The notes under the pieces: model-generated
What the model saw: the letters and a program-made list of their open reading frames with translations, nothing else
Told to the model about the DNA's origin: nothing
The model's database searches: none
Part shown: piece by piece, positions 1 to 8,900 of the stretch
How positions within the stretch are numbered: the stretch's first letter is position 1
Layout: each line of letters starts with the position of its first letter
Source: Fidelibacterota bacterium
Lineage (GTDB): Bacteria; Bipolaricaulota; Bipolaricaulia; UBA7950; UBA9294
Direction: 5' to 3'
Length of the DNA stretch: 15,431 nucleotides
Assembly (NCBI GenBank): GCA_024278395.1
Contig: JAJRTG010000002.1
Span: 1 to 15,431 of the forward strand
Program-made: the position numbers and the translations under genes

Positions 1-247
1 TTACGGCGGGGACGAGTTCCTCGTCATGCTCATCGAGACGGACGGGCAGACCGAGGCGGTGGCGGCCCGCATCCAGGAGGCGGTCAAGAGAAGGAACGAT
101 ACCAACGGATCATTCCCGTTTCCGATAACTCTCTCCATCGGCATGGCGCACTGGGATCCCAAAGAGCAAGAATCGATAGAGCAGGTGCTCGGGAGGGCGG
201 ATAGACGGATGTACATCGCCAAGGAAGCCCGCCAAGGGCCGAGATGA
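1..247 (+). CDS. Diguanylate cyclase GGDEF domain, C-terminal part (partial)
   Basis: The reading frame is open from base 2 and ends at TGA 245-247; the N-terminus lies left of the window. The first visible residues are YGGDEF, the catalytic signature of diguanylate cyclases, which condense two GTP to cyclic di-GMP. The rest fits the end of a GGDEF domain: an SIGMA segment (usual S-x-G-x-A strand) and an ADRRMYIAK helix near the end. The motif is intact, so activity is expected. The product-inhibition site (RxxD upstream of GGDEF) and any sensor domain are outside the window. The stop overlaps the ATG of the next gene (ATGA at 244-247), implying translational coupling to the histidine kinase. 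The family assignment is certain; regulation and full length are unknown. Confidence 0.93.
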   Translation, partial: YGGDEFLVMLIETDGQTEAVAARIQEAVKRRNDTNGSFPFPITLSIGMAHWDPKEQESIEQVLGRADRRMYIAKEARQGPR

Positions 248-3200
248 GAGATCAAGGGGTGTTTGGAGAACCCATGCAGGAACTTCTCGACATGATCCAA
301 TTCGCCGAGCGGGTCTCCGCCAAGCTCCTCGGCCTGCCCGACGAGGATTCTATCTACAGGACGGTGTGCGATGAGTTCGGCCGGTCGGGCCGATACACGG
401 CGTCCATCGCCCGGTTGACGGAAGACGGCGCCAAGCTGAAGATCGCTGCGACGTCGAACCCGTCCGAGCTCCTCACCAGGGCGGAAAAGCTCACCGGGCT
501 GCGCTTCCAGGGGTTCATGATCGATCTGTCCCGGTCGACTATTTATCGCCGGGTCGTCACGGAGGGGAAGAGCTTCCAGGTGGCGGTGGAGGAGATCATC
601 GACGAGCTTTTCCCAAGGCCGCTCGCCGCATTGATCGTGAAGACCATGGGCTACGAGCGGAAAAGATCGATCCTCGCCCCGATCCGGGATCAGAGCGGAG
701 TTATCGCCGTCCTCGGCATAAGCGCACCCGCGCTGGCGGAGCGCTTCGTCCCCACGGTGGAGAACCTCGCCCGACACATCTCCAATGCCCTTCAGTTGGT
801 AAACGAGCGCAGGCTGCGCGAGCAGACGGAGCGGGCGTTGTTCGAAGAGCAGAGGGAGCTTACGGCCCGGGCGCGCATAACCGGTGCGATCCTGCGGTCG
901 TTGGACCTGGATCAGAGGCTCGCGATCATCCTGGAGGAGGCGATGTCCCTGCTCCGGGTCGAGATGGGCGGGGTCTACCTGGCCAAGGACGAACGGATGG
1001 AACTTCGCTCCTGGCGGGGGATACCCGATAGACTGCGCGCCCACCTCCTCTCGCTGCCGATCGGGGTCTCCCCGCTTCCCTCCGGGATGGAGACCCCGTT
1101 GGTGATCCACGAGCGGCTGGACGATCAGGGGGGCATCCCCGGGTTCATGAAGCCGGCCGGGATTCAGGCGCTCGCCTCCGTCCCGCTTGCGATCAGAAGG
1201 GGGACCGGACCGGAGAGGAAGTGCGTGGGGGCCCTGTTGCTCGCCAGCCGCCGCTACGGCGCGTTGACCGAGGCGGACGTCCGTTCCCTGCAGGGGATGG
1301 GGGAGCAGCTCGCCCTGGCCATCGATCACTCGATCCAATTCGAGCACGCCGCCCAGCGGCTGGCGCGGCTGCAGGTCCTGCGCGAGATCGATCGCTCGAT
1401 CATCGACCGCCTCTCGATCCACCAGATACTGGAGATCGTGGTCAAGAACGTGCCGTCGGGCTTGGGCGCGGACGCGGTCGCCATCAGCCTGTTCGACGAG
1501 GGAGGGAAGCGCCTGCGCGTCTGGTCGCTGCGCCTGCCCAACGGGACCGTCGTCGACGAGGAGGCGTTCACGCTCGCTGAGAGCCTGCTCCACTGGTTCG
1601 TGGAGCGGCGGGCACCGGTGGTGATCCGGGATTTGACCAAGGATCCGCGCGTACAGGTGCACCGCGAGTCCATTCGGGAGCACAACCTGGTCTCCTACCT
1701 GGGGGTGCCCCTCATCGGGGAGGGGACCACCATCGGCATCTTGCACATCATGAGCGTAAAGCCGACCGTCTTCGCCCCCGAGGACGTGGAGTTCTTCCAG
1801 ACCCTGGCCGGGCAGGCCGCGATCGCCATCAAGAGCGCACGCATGTTTGAGGAGATAAAGCGCTCCGAAGCGCGCTACCGCGGAATATTCGACAACGCCG
1901 CCGAGGGGATCTACCAGGCCGCACTGGACGGGCGCCTCCTCATGGCCAACCCGGCGATGGCGAGGATCCTCGGGTATCCGTCCGCGGACGCTCTGCTGGA
2001 AGACGTCGTCAACATCGATGAGGTCTACGTCGAGCCCGAGCGGCGGGCTCAGTTCGTGCGCGCCCTTGAAGAGGAGGAGGTCATAAAAGGCTTCGAGGTG
2101 CAGCTCCGCCGCCGGGATGGGACGAAGGCGTGGGTCTCCAAATCCGCCCGCGTCATCCGGGACTGGGGCGGCCGGATACTCTACTACGAGAGCATATGCG
2201 AGGACATCACCGAGAAGAAGCGGGCCGAGGATGAGTTGCGGAGGCACCGGGATCACCTGCAGGAGTTGGTCGAGGAGCGCACCGCCGAGCTGCAATGGCG
2301 CATCGCCGCGTTGGAGGCCTCCGCGAACGCCATCGTGATCACCGACCGGGACGCACACATCATCTGGGCCAACCGCGCCTTCACCGCGCTCTCCGGCTAC
2401 GCCCTGGAGGAGGTTATCGGGAAGACGCCCGCCCTGTGGAAGTCGGGCAAGCAGGACCGCGCGTTTTACCAGGCCCTGTGGAGGACCGTACGGGCGGGGA
2501 AGGTGTGGCGCGGGGAGATCGTCAACCGGCGCAAGGACGGGAGCCTCTATGACGAGGAGATGACCATCACCCCGGTTCCGGACGAGAGCGGCGAGATCGC
2601 ACACTTCATCGCCGTCAAGCAGGACATCTCCGCGCGCAAGCGGATGCAGGAGCGGCTGGAGTGGGAGGCGAACCTCAACGCCGTGGTGGCTGGTCTATCG
2701 CACGCCCTGCTGGAGAAACGGACCGTGGAGGAGCTCTCAGGCATGGTGCTTAAGCAGGCCCAGCGGCTCACCGGGAGCAGGTTCGGGTACGTCGGTTACA
2801 TCGACCCCCGGACGGGTTACCTTATCGCCTCAACCTTCTCCGAGGAGATTTGGAACGGATGCCGGGTGAAGGGGAAGAGCGCGGTCTTCAAGAAGTTTAT
2901 CGGGCTGTGGGGCTGGGTGCTTGAGAACAAGCGGCCGCTTCTCACCAACTCCCCGACGGACGATCCCCGCTATGCCGGCCCTCCCCCAGGGCATCTGCCG
3001 ATCGAGCGTTTCCTCTCCGTGCCCGCCGTGGTCGGCGAGGAGCTGGTGGGACAGATCTCGGTCGCCAACCCTGACCACGACTATACCCAGCGTGACCTGG
3101 AGGTGATCGAGCGCCTGGCCTCCCTATACGCGCTCGTCATCTTCCGCCACCGGGAGGAGATGGCCCTGAAGGAGGCGAAGGAGCAGGCGGAGGCCGCCAA

Positions 3201-4284
3201 CCGGGCGAAGTCCGAGTTCCTGGCGAGCATGTCCCACGAGCTGCGCACCCCGCTCAACGCGATCATCGGCTTCTCCCAGGTCCTGCAGGACGAGTACTTC
3301 GGCCGACTGACGGACAAACAGGCGGAATACGTAAGCGACATCCTGGAGAGCGGTAAGCACCTCCTCTCCCTGATAAACGACGTTCTGGACCTCTCCAAGA
3401 TCGAGGCGGGCAAGCTGGAGCTGAAGTTCTCCCTCGTCGACATCCGGGAGCTCTTGGAGGGCTCGTTGATCCTGATAAAGGAGAGGGCGAGAAAACACGG
3501 GATTACCTTGACTTTTGACCTTCCCGCCGAGCTTGAGGGGTTCACGATCACGGCCGACGAGCGCAAGTTGAAGCAGGTCCTCCTCAACCTCCTCTCCAAC
3601 GCAATTGAGTTTACCCCCGACGGCGGGGAGATCACGGTGGAAGCGCGGAAGCGGGAAGAAGAGATCCTCATCGGCGTCTCCGATACCGGGATCGGCATCC
3701 CCTCGGAGGAGCAGAAGCTGATCTTCGACGAGTTCTATCAAGCCGGCCGTAAGTCGGGTAAGGCGAGGGGAACAGGGCTGGGGCTTGCTATCTGCCGGAA
3801 GATTGTGCGGCTGCACGGCGGGAGGATCTGGGTGGAGAGCGCGGGCGCGGGCAAGGGTAGCCGGTTCTGCTTTACGATCCCTCTCGGCCTTGGAGGGGAT
3901 GAAGACTGCCCCGCGGTGGAACCGGCCGCCTTCCTGGAGCGCCTCGCCGGAACGATCGACCACGCAATGCGGTACGAGAAGGTGTTCACGATCTGTTACC
4001 TGCGCGGCCTCTCCCGGGCACTGCGGGGCAAGGAACAGGTAATAAAAGAGTTGGTTAAGAGCGAGCTGCGGGCGTACGATTTTTGCGGGGTCGACGCGGA
4101 TGGAAACATCTGCCTCGTCTTCCCCGAGGTAGGGAAGAAGAAGGCGGAGATCGCCGGCAGGCGGGTGGTCGCAAAGCTGGAAGGGGCTTTCCCGGGACTG
4201 GAGATCGAGATCTCTCGAGTGAGCTTCCCCGAGGACGGAAGGACGATCGAGGAGCTTATGCGGAGCGTCAAGGGACGCGGGTAG
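244..4284 (+). CDS. Soluble multi-GAF/PAS sensor histidine kinase with degenerate GGDEF-like tail
   Basis: A 1346-residue protein. Approximate domains: GAF 20-190, GAF 211-370, GAF 375-536, PAS/PAC 541-660, a short coiled linker (HLQELVEERTAEL) near 670-684, PAS/PAC 689-800, a fourth GAF-like domain 808-966, HisKA, then HATPase. The phospho-acceptor is His998 in SMSHELRTPLNAIIGF. The N box has Asn1119 (NAIEFTP, with Glu where Lys is usual), G1 is DTGIGI from 1147 and G2 is GTGLGLAI 1176-1183, so the kinase core is complete. No transmembrane segment is apparent, so it should act in the cytosol. There is no attached receiver; two receiver proteins follow directly. Residues ~1220-1346 resemble a GGDEF fold without its catalytic motif. 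The start at 244 gives the ATGA overlap; ATG 274, behind GGAG with 5 nt spacing, is an alternative. The signal sensed cannot be deduced. Confidence 0.93.
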   Translation: MRDQGVFGEPMQELLDMIQFAERVSAKLLGLPDEDSIYRTVCDEFGRSGRYTASIARLTEDGAKLKIAATSNPSELLTRAEKLTGLRFQGFMIDLSRSTIYRRVVTEGKSFQVAVEEIIDELFPRPLAALIVKTMGYERKRSILAPIRDQSGVIAVLGISAPALAERFVPTVENLARHISNALQLVNERRLREQTERALFEEQRELTARARITGAILRSLDLDQRLAIILEEAMSLLRVEMGGVYLAKDERMELRSWRGIPDRLRAHLLSLPIGVSPLPSGMETPLVIHERLDDQGGIPGFMKPAGIQALASVPLAIRRGTGPERKCVGALLLASRRYGALTEADVRSLQGMGEQLALAIDHSIQFEHAAQRLARLQVLREIDRSIIDRLSIHQILEIVVKNVPSGLGADAVAISLFDEGGKRLRVWSLRLPNGTVVDEEAFTLAESLLHWFVERRAPVVIRDLTKDPRVQVHRESIREHNLVSYLGVPLIGEGTTIGILHIMSVKPTVFAPEDVEFFQTLAGQAAIAIKSARMFEEIKRSEARYRGIFDNAAEGIYQAALDGRLLMANPAMARILGYPSADALLEDVVNIDEVYVEPERRAQFVRALEEEEVIKGFEVQLRRRDGTKAWVSKSARVIRDWGGRILYYESICEDITEKKRAEDELRRHRDHLQELVEERTAELQWRIAALEASANAIVITDRDAHIIWANRAFTALSGYALEEVIGKTPALWKSGKQDRAFYQALWRTVRAGKVWRGEIVNRRKDGSLYDEEMTITPVPDESGEIAHFIAVKQDISARKRMQERLEWEANLNAVVAGLSHALLEKRTVEELSGMVLKQAQRLTGSRFGYVGYIDPRTGYLIASTFSEEIWNGCRVKGKSAVFKKFIGLWGWVLENKRPLLTNSPTDDPRYAGPPPGHLPIERFLSVPAVVGEELVGQISVANPDHDYTQRDLEVIERLASLYALVIFRHREEMALKEAKEQAEAANRAKSEFLASMSHELRTPLNAIIGFSQVLQDEYFGRLTDKQAEYVSDILESGKHLLSLINDVLDLSKIEAGKLELKFSLVDIRELLEGSLILIKERARKHGITLTFDLPAELEGFTITADERKLKQVLLNLLSNAIEFTPDGGEITVEARKREEEILIGVSDTGIGIPSEEQKLIFDEFYQAGRKSGKARGTGLGLAICRKIVRLHGGRIWVESAGAGKGSRFCFTIPLGLGGDEDCPAVEPAAFLERLAGTIDHAMRYEKVFTICYLRGLSRALRGKEQVIKELVKSELRAYDFCGVDADGNICLVFPEVGKKKAEIAGRRVVAKLEGAFPGLEIEISRVSFPEDGRTIEELMRSVKGRG

Positions 4285-4306
4285 CACGTTTGTATCAGAG
4301 AGGTAA

Positions 4307-4672
4307 GTGAAAAAGACGATCCTGATAGCTGATGATGACGAGAAAAGCGTCAAGTTGCTTCGAGACGTTCTCCAGGCCTCCGGCTACTCCGTCGCTGTGG
4401 CGCGGGACGGCAGACAAGCCCTCACCCTAGCGAAGGAGCAGACCCCGGCCTTGATCCTGATGGACATCCGGATGCCGGTGATGGACGGAGTCGCCGCGAT
4501 GAAAGAGCTGAAGTCCGATCCCAAGACCGAGAAGATCCCGATCATCGCCATCACCGCTCACGCGATGCACGGGGATAGGGAGAACTTTCTTCAGCAGGGC
4601 TTCGACGACTTCCTCACCAAGCCGCTTGATATTCATATGCTCTTGGAAAAAGTACGCGATGTGTTTGTCTAG
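4307..4672 (+). CDS. Single-domain response regulator (CheY/DivK-like receiver)
   Basis: A 121-residue stand-alone receiver with no output domain. The acidic pocket is Asp9-Asp11 (IADDDE), the phospho-acceptor is Asp53 (LILMDIRMP), the switch Thr is Thr83 (AITAHAMHGD) and the conserved Lys is Lys105 (LTKPLD), so it should be phosphorylatable. The AITAHAM segment resembles DivK-type regulators, which act by binding other proteins. Translation starts at GTG 4307: the codon just before it in frame is TAA, so no earlier start is possible. The purine run GAGAGG ends only 3 nt before GTG, an unusually tight spacing. It lies 22 bp after the kinase and 12 bp before the receiver-HD-GYP gene, so the kinase is the obvious phosphodonor (inferred). 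It could be a phosphate sink or a relay. Confidence 0.93.
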   Translation: MKKTILIADDDEKSVKLLRDVLQASGYSVAVARDGRQALTLAKEQTPALILMDIRMPVMDGVAAMKELKSDPKTEKIPIIAITAHAMHGDRENFLQQGFDDFLTKPLDIHMLLEKVRDVFV

Positions 4673-4684
4673 AGGGAGAAGATA

Positions 4685-5779
4685 ATGGAAAAGCGGTCCC
4701 GAATTCTGGTCGTGGATGATGAGGACTTGAACCTTCGACTGATGGAAGCGTTGCTTGCCCCCTTGGGGTATGATGTCATTCTTGCGCGCGACGGAGAAGA
4801 GGCCCTCCGAAAGACACGAGAATCACTTCCTGATCTGATTCTGCTCGATGCAATGATGCCCAAGCTTGACGGCTTTGAAGTTACTCGACGTCTGAAGGAA
4901 GACGAAAGTACACGAATTATCCCCATCGTCATGGTTACGGCTCTTCAGGAGGTTCAGGCCCGGGTCATGGCTCTGGAGATGGGAGCCGATGATTTTCTTG
5001 CCAAGCCGGTGGACAAGAGCGAGCTCCGGGCGCGGGTGCAGTCGCTCCTCAAGGTGAAGACGTACAACGACCACATGCGCAATTACCAGCAGGAGCTGGA
5101 GGCCGAGGTCGCCCGGAGGACCGAGGAGCTGCAGCGGGCGTTCGAGAAGATCAAGGAGACCTCGCTGGAGACGATCTACCGCCTCGCCCGCGCCGCCGAG
5201 TACAAAGACGAGGATACCGGGACCCACGTTTTGCGGATGAGTCACTACGCCGCCGCCGTGGCCCGTAAACTTGACCTTCCTGAAGACCAGGTGGAATCGA
5301 TCCTCTACGCCGCCCCGATGCACGACGTCGGCAAGATCGGGATCCCCGACCGCATCCTGCTCAAGCCCGGGAAGCTCGATCCGGATGAGTGGAAGGTGAT
5401 GAAGCAGCACACCGTTATCGGGGGGAAGATCCTTTCCGGCTCCGACGCCGGGTTCATCAGACTGGCCGAGACCATCGCCCTCACCCATCACGAGAAGTGG
5501 GACGGAACCGGCTATCCCAACGGACTCAAGGGCGAGGGGATCCCGATCGCCGGGCGGATCACCGCGATCGCCGACGTGTTCGACGCCCTCACCTCGAAAC
5601 GGCCGTACAAGGAGCCGTTCTCAGTTGAAAGGTCGTTTGGGATCATCCAAGAGGGGCGGGGGGGCCACTTCGATCCGGCGGTGGTCGATGCCTTCTTCGC
5701 CGTAACCGATGAGGTCCTCGCCATCAAGGAGCGGTTTAAGGAGGAAAGCGGGTCCCCGTTCCTTCGTATGGCAGACTGA
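4685..5779 (+). CDS. Response regulator with HD-GYP c-di-GMP phosphodiesterase output (RpfG type)
   Basis: A 364-residue protein. The receiver domain (about 5-125) has DDED at 11-14, phospho-acceptor Asp55 (LILLDAMMP), Thr85 and Lys107 (AKPVD). A helical linker at 130-160 joins it to an HD-GYP domain (about 160-350). That domain keeps His181, the His213-Asp214 pair (APMHDVGKIGIPD), His268-His269 and the signature HHEKWDGTGYP, so metal binding and hydrolysis of cyclic di-GMP to linear pGpG and GMP are expected. This is the RpfG architecture, in which receiver phosphorylation controls the phosphodiesterase. The start ATG 4685 follows GGGAG by 6 nt. It is the last gene of the apparent operon with cyclase, kinase and receiver. 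G+C falls to about 50% over bases 4621-4920 and returns to about 67% by 5101-5220, so the receiver half may have a different origin. Confidence 0.95.
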   Translation: MEKRSRILVVDDEDLNLRLMEALLAPLGYDVILARDGEEALRKTRESLPDLILLDAMMPKLDGFEVTRRLKEDESTRIIPIVMVTALQEVQARVMALEMGADDFLAKPVDKSELRARVQSLLKVKTYNDHMRNYQQELEAEVARRTEELQRAFEKIKETSLETIYRLARAAEYKDEDTGTHVLRMSHYAAAVARKLDLPEDQVESILYAAPMHDVGKIGIPDRILLKPGKLDPDEWKVMKQHTVIGGKILSGSDAGFIRLAETIALTHHEKWDGTGYPNGLKGEGIPIAGRITAIADVFDALTSKRPYKEPFSVERSFGIIQEGRGGHFDPAVVDAFFAVTDEVLAIKERFKEESGSPFLRMAD

Positions 5780-5826
5780 AACCTTAATTGCCAGCTCACA
5801 GCAAATCCCGATAAGGACGACGGTTC

Positions 5827-5855
5827 TTGATTTTATGCCCTGAATATGTTAGAAT
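5827..5855 (+). promoter_or_regulatory. sigma70-type promoter for the PAS/GAF-HD-GYP gene
   Basis: TTGATT (5827-5832), a 17-bp spacer, then TAGAAT (5850-5855), in the 133-bp gap between the two HD-GYP genes. The start point would be near 5862, giving a leader of about 50 nt. I see no terminator or recognisable riboswitch in the gap, so read-through from the upstream operon is also possible. Confidence 0.6.
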
Positions 5856-5912
5856 GCCGTCTACGCGAACGCTCAAGACCGCGGCACAGCCGAGTGGACG
5901 AAGGAAGAGAAG

Positions 5913-8900
5913 ATGGGACTGGATGCAGCAGCGAACGGTCGATCCTCGGACGAGGCGAAAGAGATGGCGGGATTGAGGGAATCCGGGGATCTGTTGCAAG
6001 CTGTGCTCGAGGCCTCGGAAGGGGTCATATTCGCCAAGGACCTGGACGGCCGCTACGTCCTGGCCAACCCCGCGTTCTCCCGGCTCTTCGACCTCCCGCT
6101 GGATGAGATCATCGGAAAGAGGGATGAGGATCTCTTCCCGGAGGAGGAGGCGGCCCGGCTGCGGGCCGGGGATGCGGCGGTCGTTGAGACGGGGAGGCCG
6201 CTGAGCCGGGTGGACAGGTTGACCATCGGCGGCCGGGAGCGGGTGTTCGTGTCCACCAAGGTACCGCTGCGGGACAAGTCCGGGAGGGTGATCGGGGTGT
6301 CCGGGTTCGCCACCGAGATCACCGATGAGATCCGGGTGCGCGACCGGCTCGCGCACTTAAACCGGACGCTCCGCGCCATCCGCGCCGTCAACCAGCTGAT
6401 CGCCCAGGAGCGGGACCGCGACCGTCTGCTGCAGGGGACCTGCGAGCTGCTCATTAAGACCCGGGGCTACCGCAGCGCCTGGATTGCACTCCTCGACGAG
6501 GACGGCGGCTTGACCGCGTTCTTCCACGCCGGTCTGGGCGATGATGCAGATCCTCTCGCGGAGATGCTCAAGCGGGGAGAGCCGCCGGAGTGCGTCCGCC
6601 GCGCGCTCGAGCGGCCGGAAACAGTGATGATCGGGGACCCGGCGTCCGAGTGCAGCGCATGCCCGTTTCTGGGGAAGGACCCCGAGCAGCGGGAGCTGAC
6701 CGCCCGGTTGGAGTACGGGGGGAAGGTGTACGGGGTGGCCTCGGTGAGCGTTCCGCGGGAGTACGCCCCGATCAGGGAGGAGCAGGAGCTCCTCCGCGAG
6801 CTCGCCGACGATGTCTCATTCGCCCTGCACGACCTGGAGGAGGAGGAGGAGCGCCGCCGGGCCCAGGAGGCGCTGCGCGAGTCCGAGGTGAGCTACCAGT
6901 CGATCGTAGAAACCTCACACGCCGGGATCATCGTGGTCGACGAGGCGTATCGCTGCGTCTACGCAAACGACGAGCTCGGCCGCCTCCTCGGCCGTAACCG
7001 TGGGGAGATCCTCGGCCGCGACTTCCGTGAGTTCCTCGACGAGAAGTCCCGCGACCTCGTCGCCGAGCGCTACCGCCGCCGCCAACGTGGAGAGGAGGTC
7101 CCGTCCCGCTACGAGTTCAGCGTGGTGCGAAAAGACGGAGAGAAGAGGCGGGTCGAGGCCAGCGTCACGGTTGTCCGCGATTCCGCGGGGAGGGTGAGGA
7201 CGATCGCCCAGCTCCTCGATATCACCGACCGGGTGCAGGCGGAGGAGAGGCTGAAGGAGAGCGAGGAGAGGTACCGCTCACTGATCGAGGACGTGTTGGA
7301 CAGCTCCTCGGTGGGGATCTTCATCCTCGATTCGCAATTCAGGGTCGTCTGGATAAACCGCGCCCTGGAGCGCTACTTCGGCCTGCGGCGGGAGGAGGTG
7401 ATCGGCAGGGACAAGCGGGAGCTGATCCGCACCCGGATCAAGGACATCTTCGCCGATCCGGACGGCTTCGCCGAGAAGGTCCTCTCTTCCTACGACAACG
7501 ATACCTATGTCCAGCACTTCGAATGTCACGTGCTGCCCGGTCCGGGACGGGAGGAGCGCTGGCTCAACCACTGGAGCCAACCGATCCGATCCGGGCGGTA
7601 CGCCGGAGGGAGGGTGGAGCACTATACCGACATCACCGACCGGAAGAGGCTCGAGACGAGCCTGGAGGAATCGGAGGAGCTGATGCGCCTCCTCATTCAT
7701 ACAAGCCCGGACGCCATCTTCAGCGTCGACCCGGACGGCCGCTTCCTCTCGGTGAACCGCGTGATGATGGAGCGCCTCGGCTACTCGGAGGAGGAGTTCC
7801 TCAGGATGAACGTGCGGGACGTGATCTCTCCCGAATCCCTCCCCCGCCTTGCGCCCCGGATCAAGCGCGTACTATCCGGGGAGGCGCTGCACGAGCCGGG
7901 GGAGTACGAGGTGGTCGGGAAGGACGGACAGCGGCTCTGGATCGCGGTCAACTCCGCTCCGCTGCGCAAGAACGGGGAGATCCTCGGCTTTTTGGGGATA
8001 GCACGCGACGTCACCGAGCAGGTGGAGCTGCAGAGGAGACTATCCGCCATCCATGCCCTGGGACGAAAATTCATCCTTTTCCAGGATCCCGAGAAGATCG
8101 CCCGCACGGCGGTGGAGGCGGCGCGGGAGCTCCTCGGGATGGAGGATTGCAGCCTATACCTGGTGGACGAGGGCGGGAGCCGGCTCTCGCTGGAGGCGTG
8201 CCTGCGGGAGGTCCCGGACGGGCTGCGGGAGCTGCCGCTCGATTCCGAGCGCGGGATCGTAGCCGCCGCCGCCCGCGCCGGGGAGACGATCTACCTGCCG
8301 GATGTCGCGCAGGATCCGCGCTACCTGCCCGGGAGGGCGGACAACCGCTCCGAGGTGTGTGTCCCGCTCAAGGTGCGGGGGCGGGTCATCGGGGTGCTCA
8401 ACGCCGAGAGCCCGACGCTGGACGCATTCAACAGCGGCGATAGACGGCTCCTGGAGACCCTGGCGGACGCCACGGCGGTCGCCCTGGAGAACGCGCGGCT
8501 GTTCACCTCGCTGCGCCGGTCCGAGGAGCAGTTCCGCTCCGTGGCCGAGTCCGCGGCTGACGCCATCATCATCGGGGACAGCGAGGGGAGGATCGTCTTC
8601 TGGAACAAGGCCGCCCGGGAGATCTTCGGGTACACCGCCGAGGAGATGGTCGGCCGCTCCATCACCGTCCTCATGCCGGAGCGCTTCCGGAGGGCGTTCT
8701 CGGAGCGGATGGAGCAGCGCCGGAAGTCCGGTGAGATCCCGCCCGCTCACAGGAGGGTGGTCCGGACGGGGCTGCGCAAGGACGGCACCGAATTCCCGGC
8801 CGAGATCTCCTACGCTGCTTGGAATGCTGGGGGCGAGACGTTCTACGCCGCCGTGATCCGCGATGTCTCCGAGCGGATGGCGGCCGAGGATGCCCTCAGG

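Noticed and set aside
1..2604. An 867-codon open frame on the minus strand opposite the cyclase and kinase genes
   Set aside because: It is rich in Pro, Gly, Leu and Arg, has no recognisable domain and lies antisense to well-conserved GAF/PAS sequence; such frames are common in GC-rich DNA.
5780..5912. Possible c-di-GMP riboswitch in the leader of the sensor HD-GYP gene
   Set aside because: I looked for the conserved GEMM-type core and a terminator hairpin and found neither; only a promoter and an RBS are supported.
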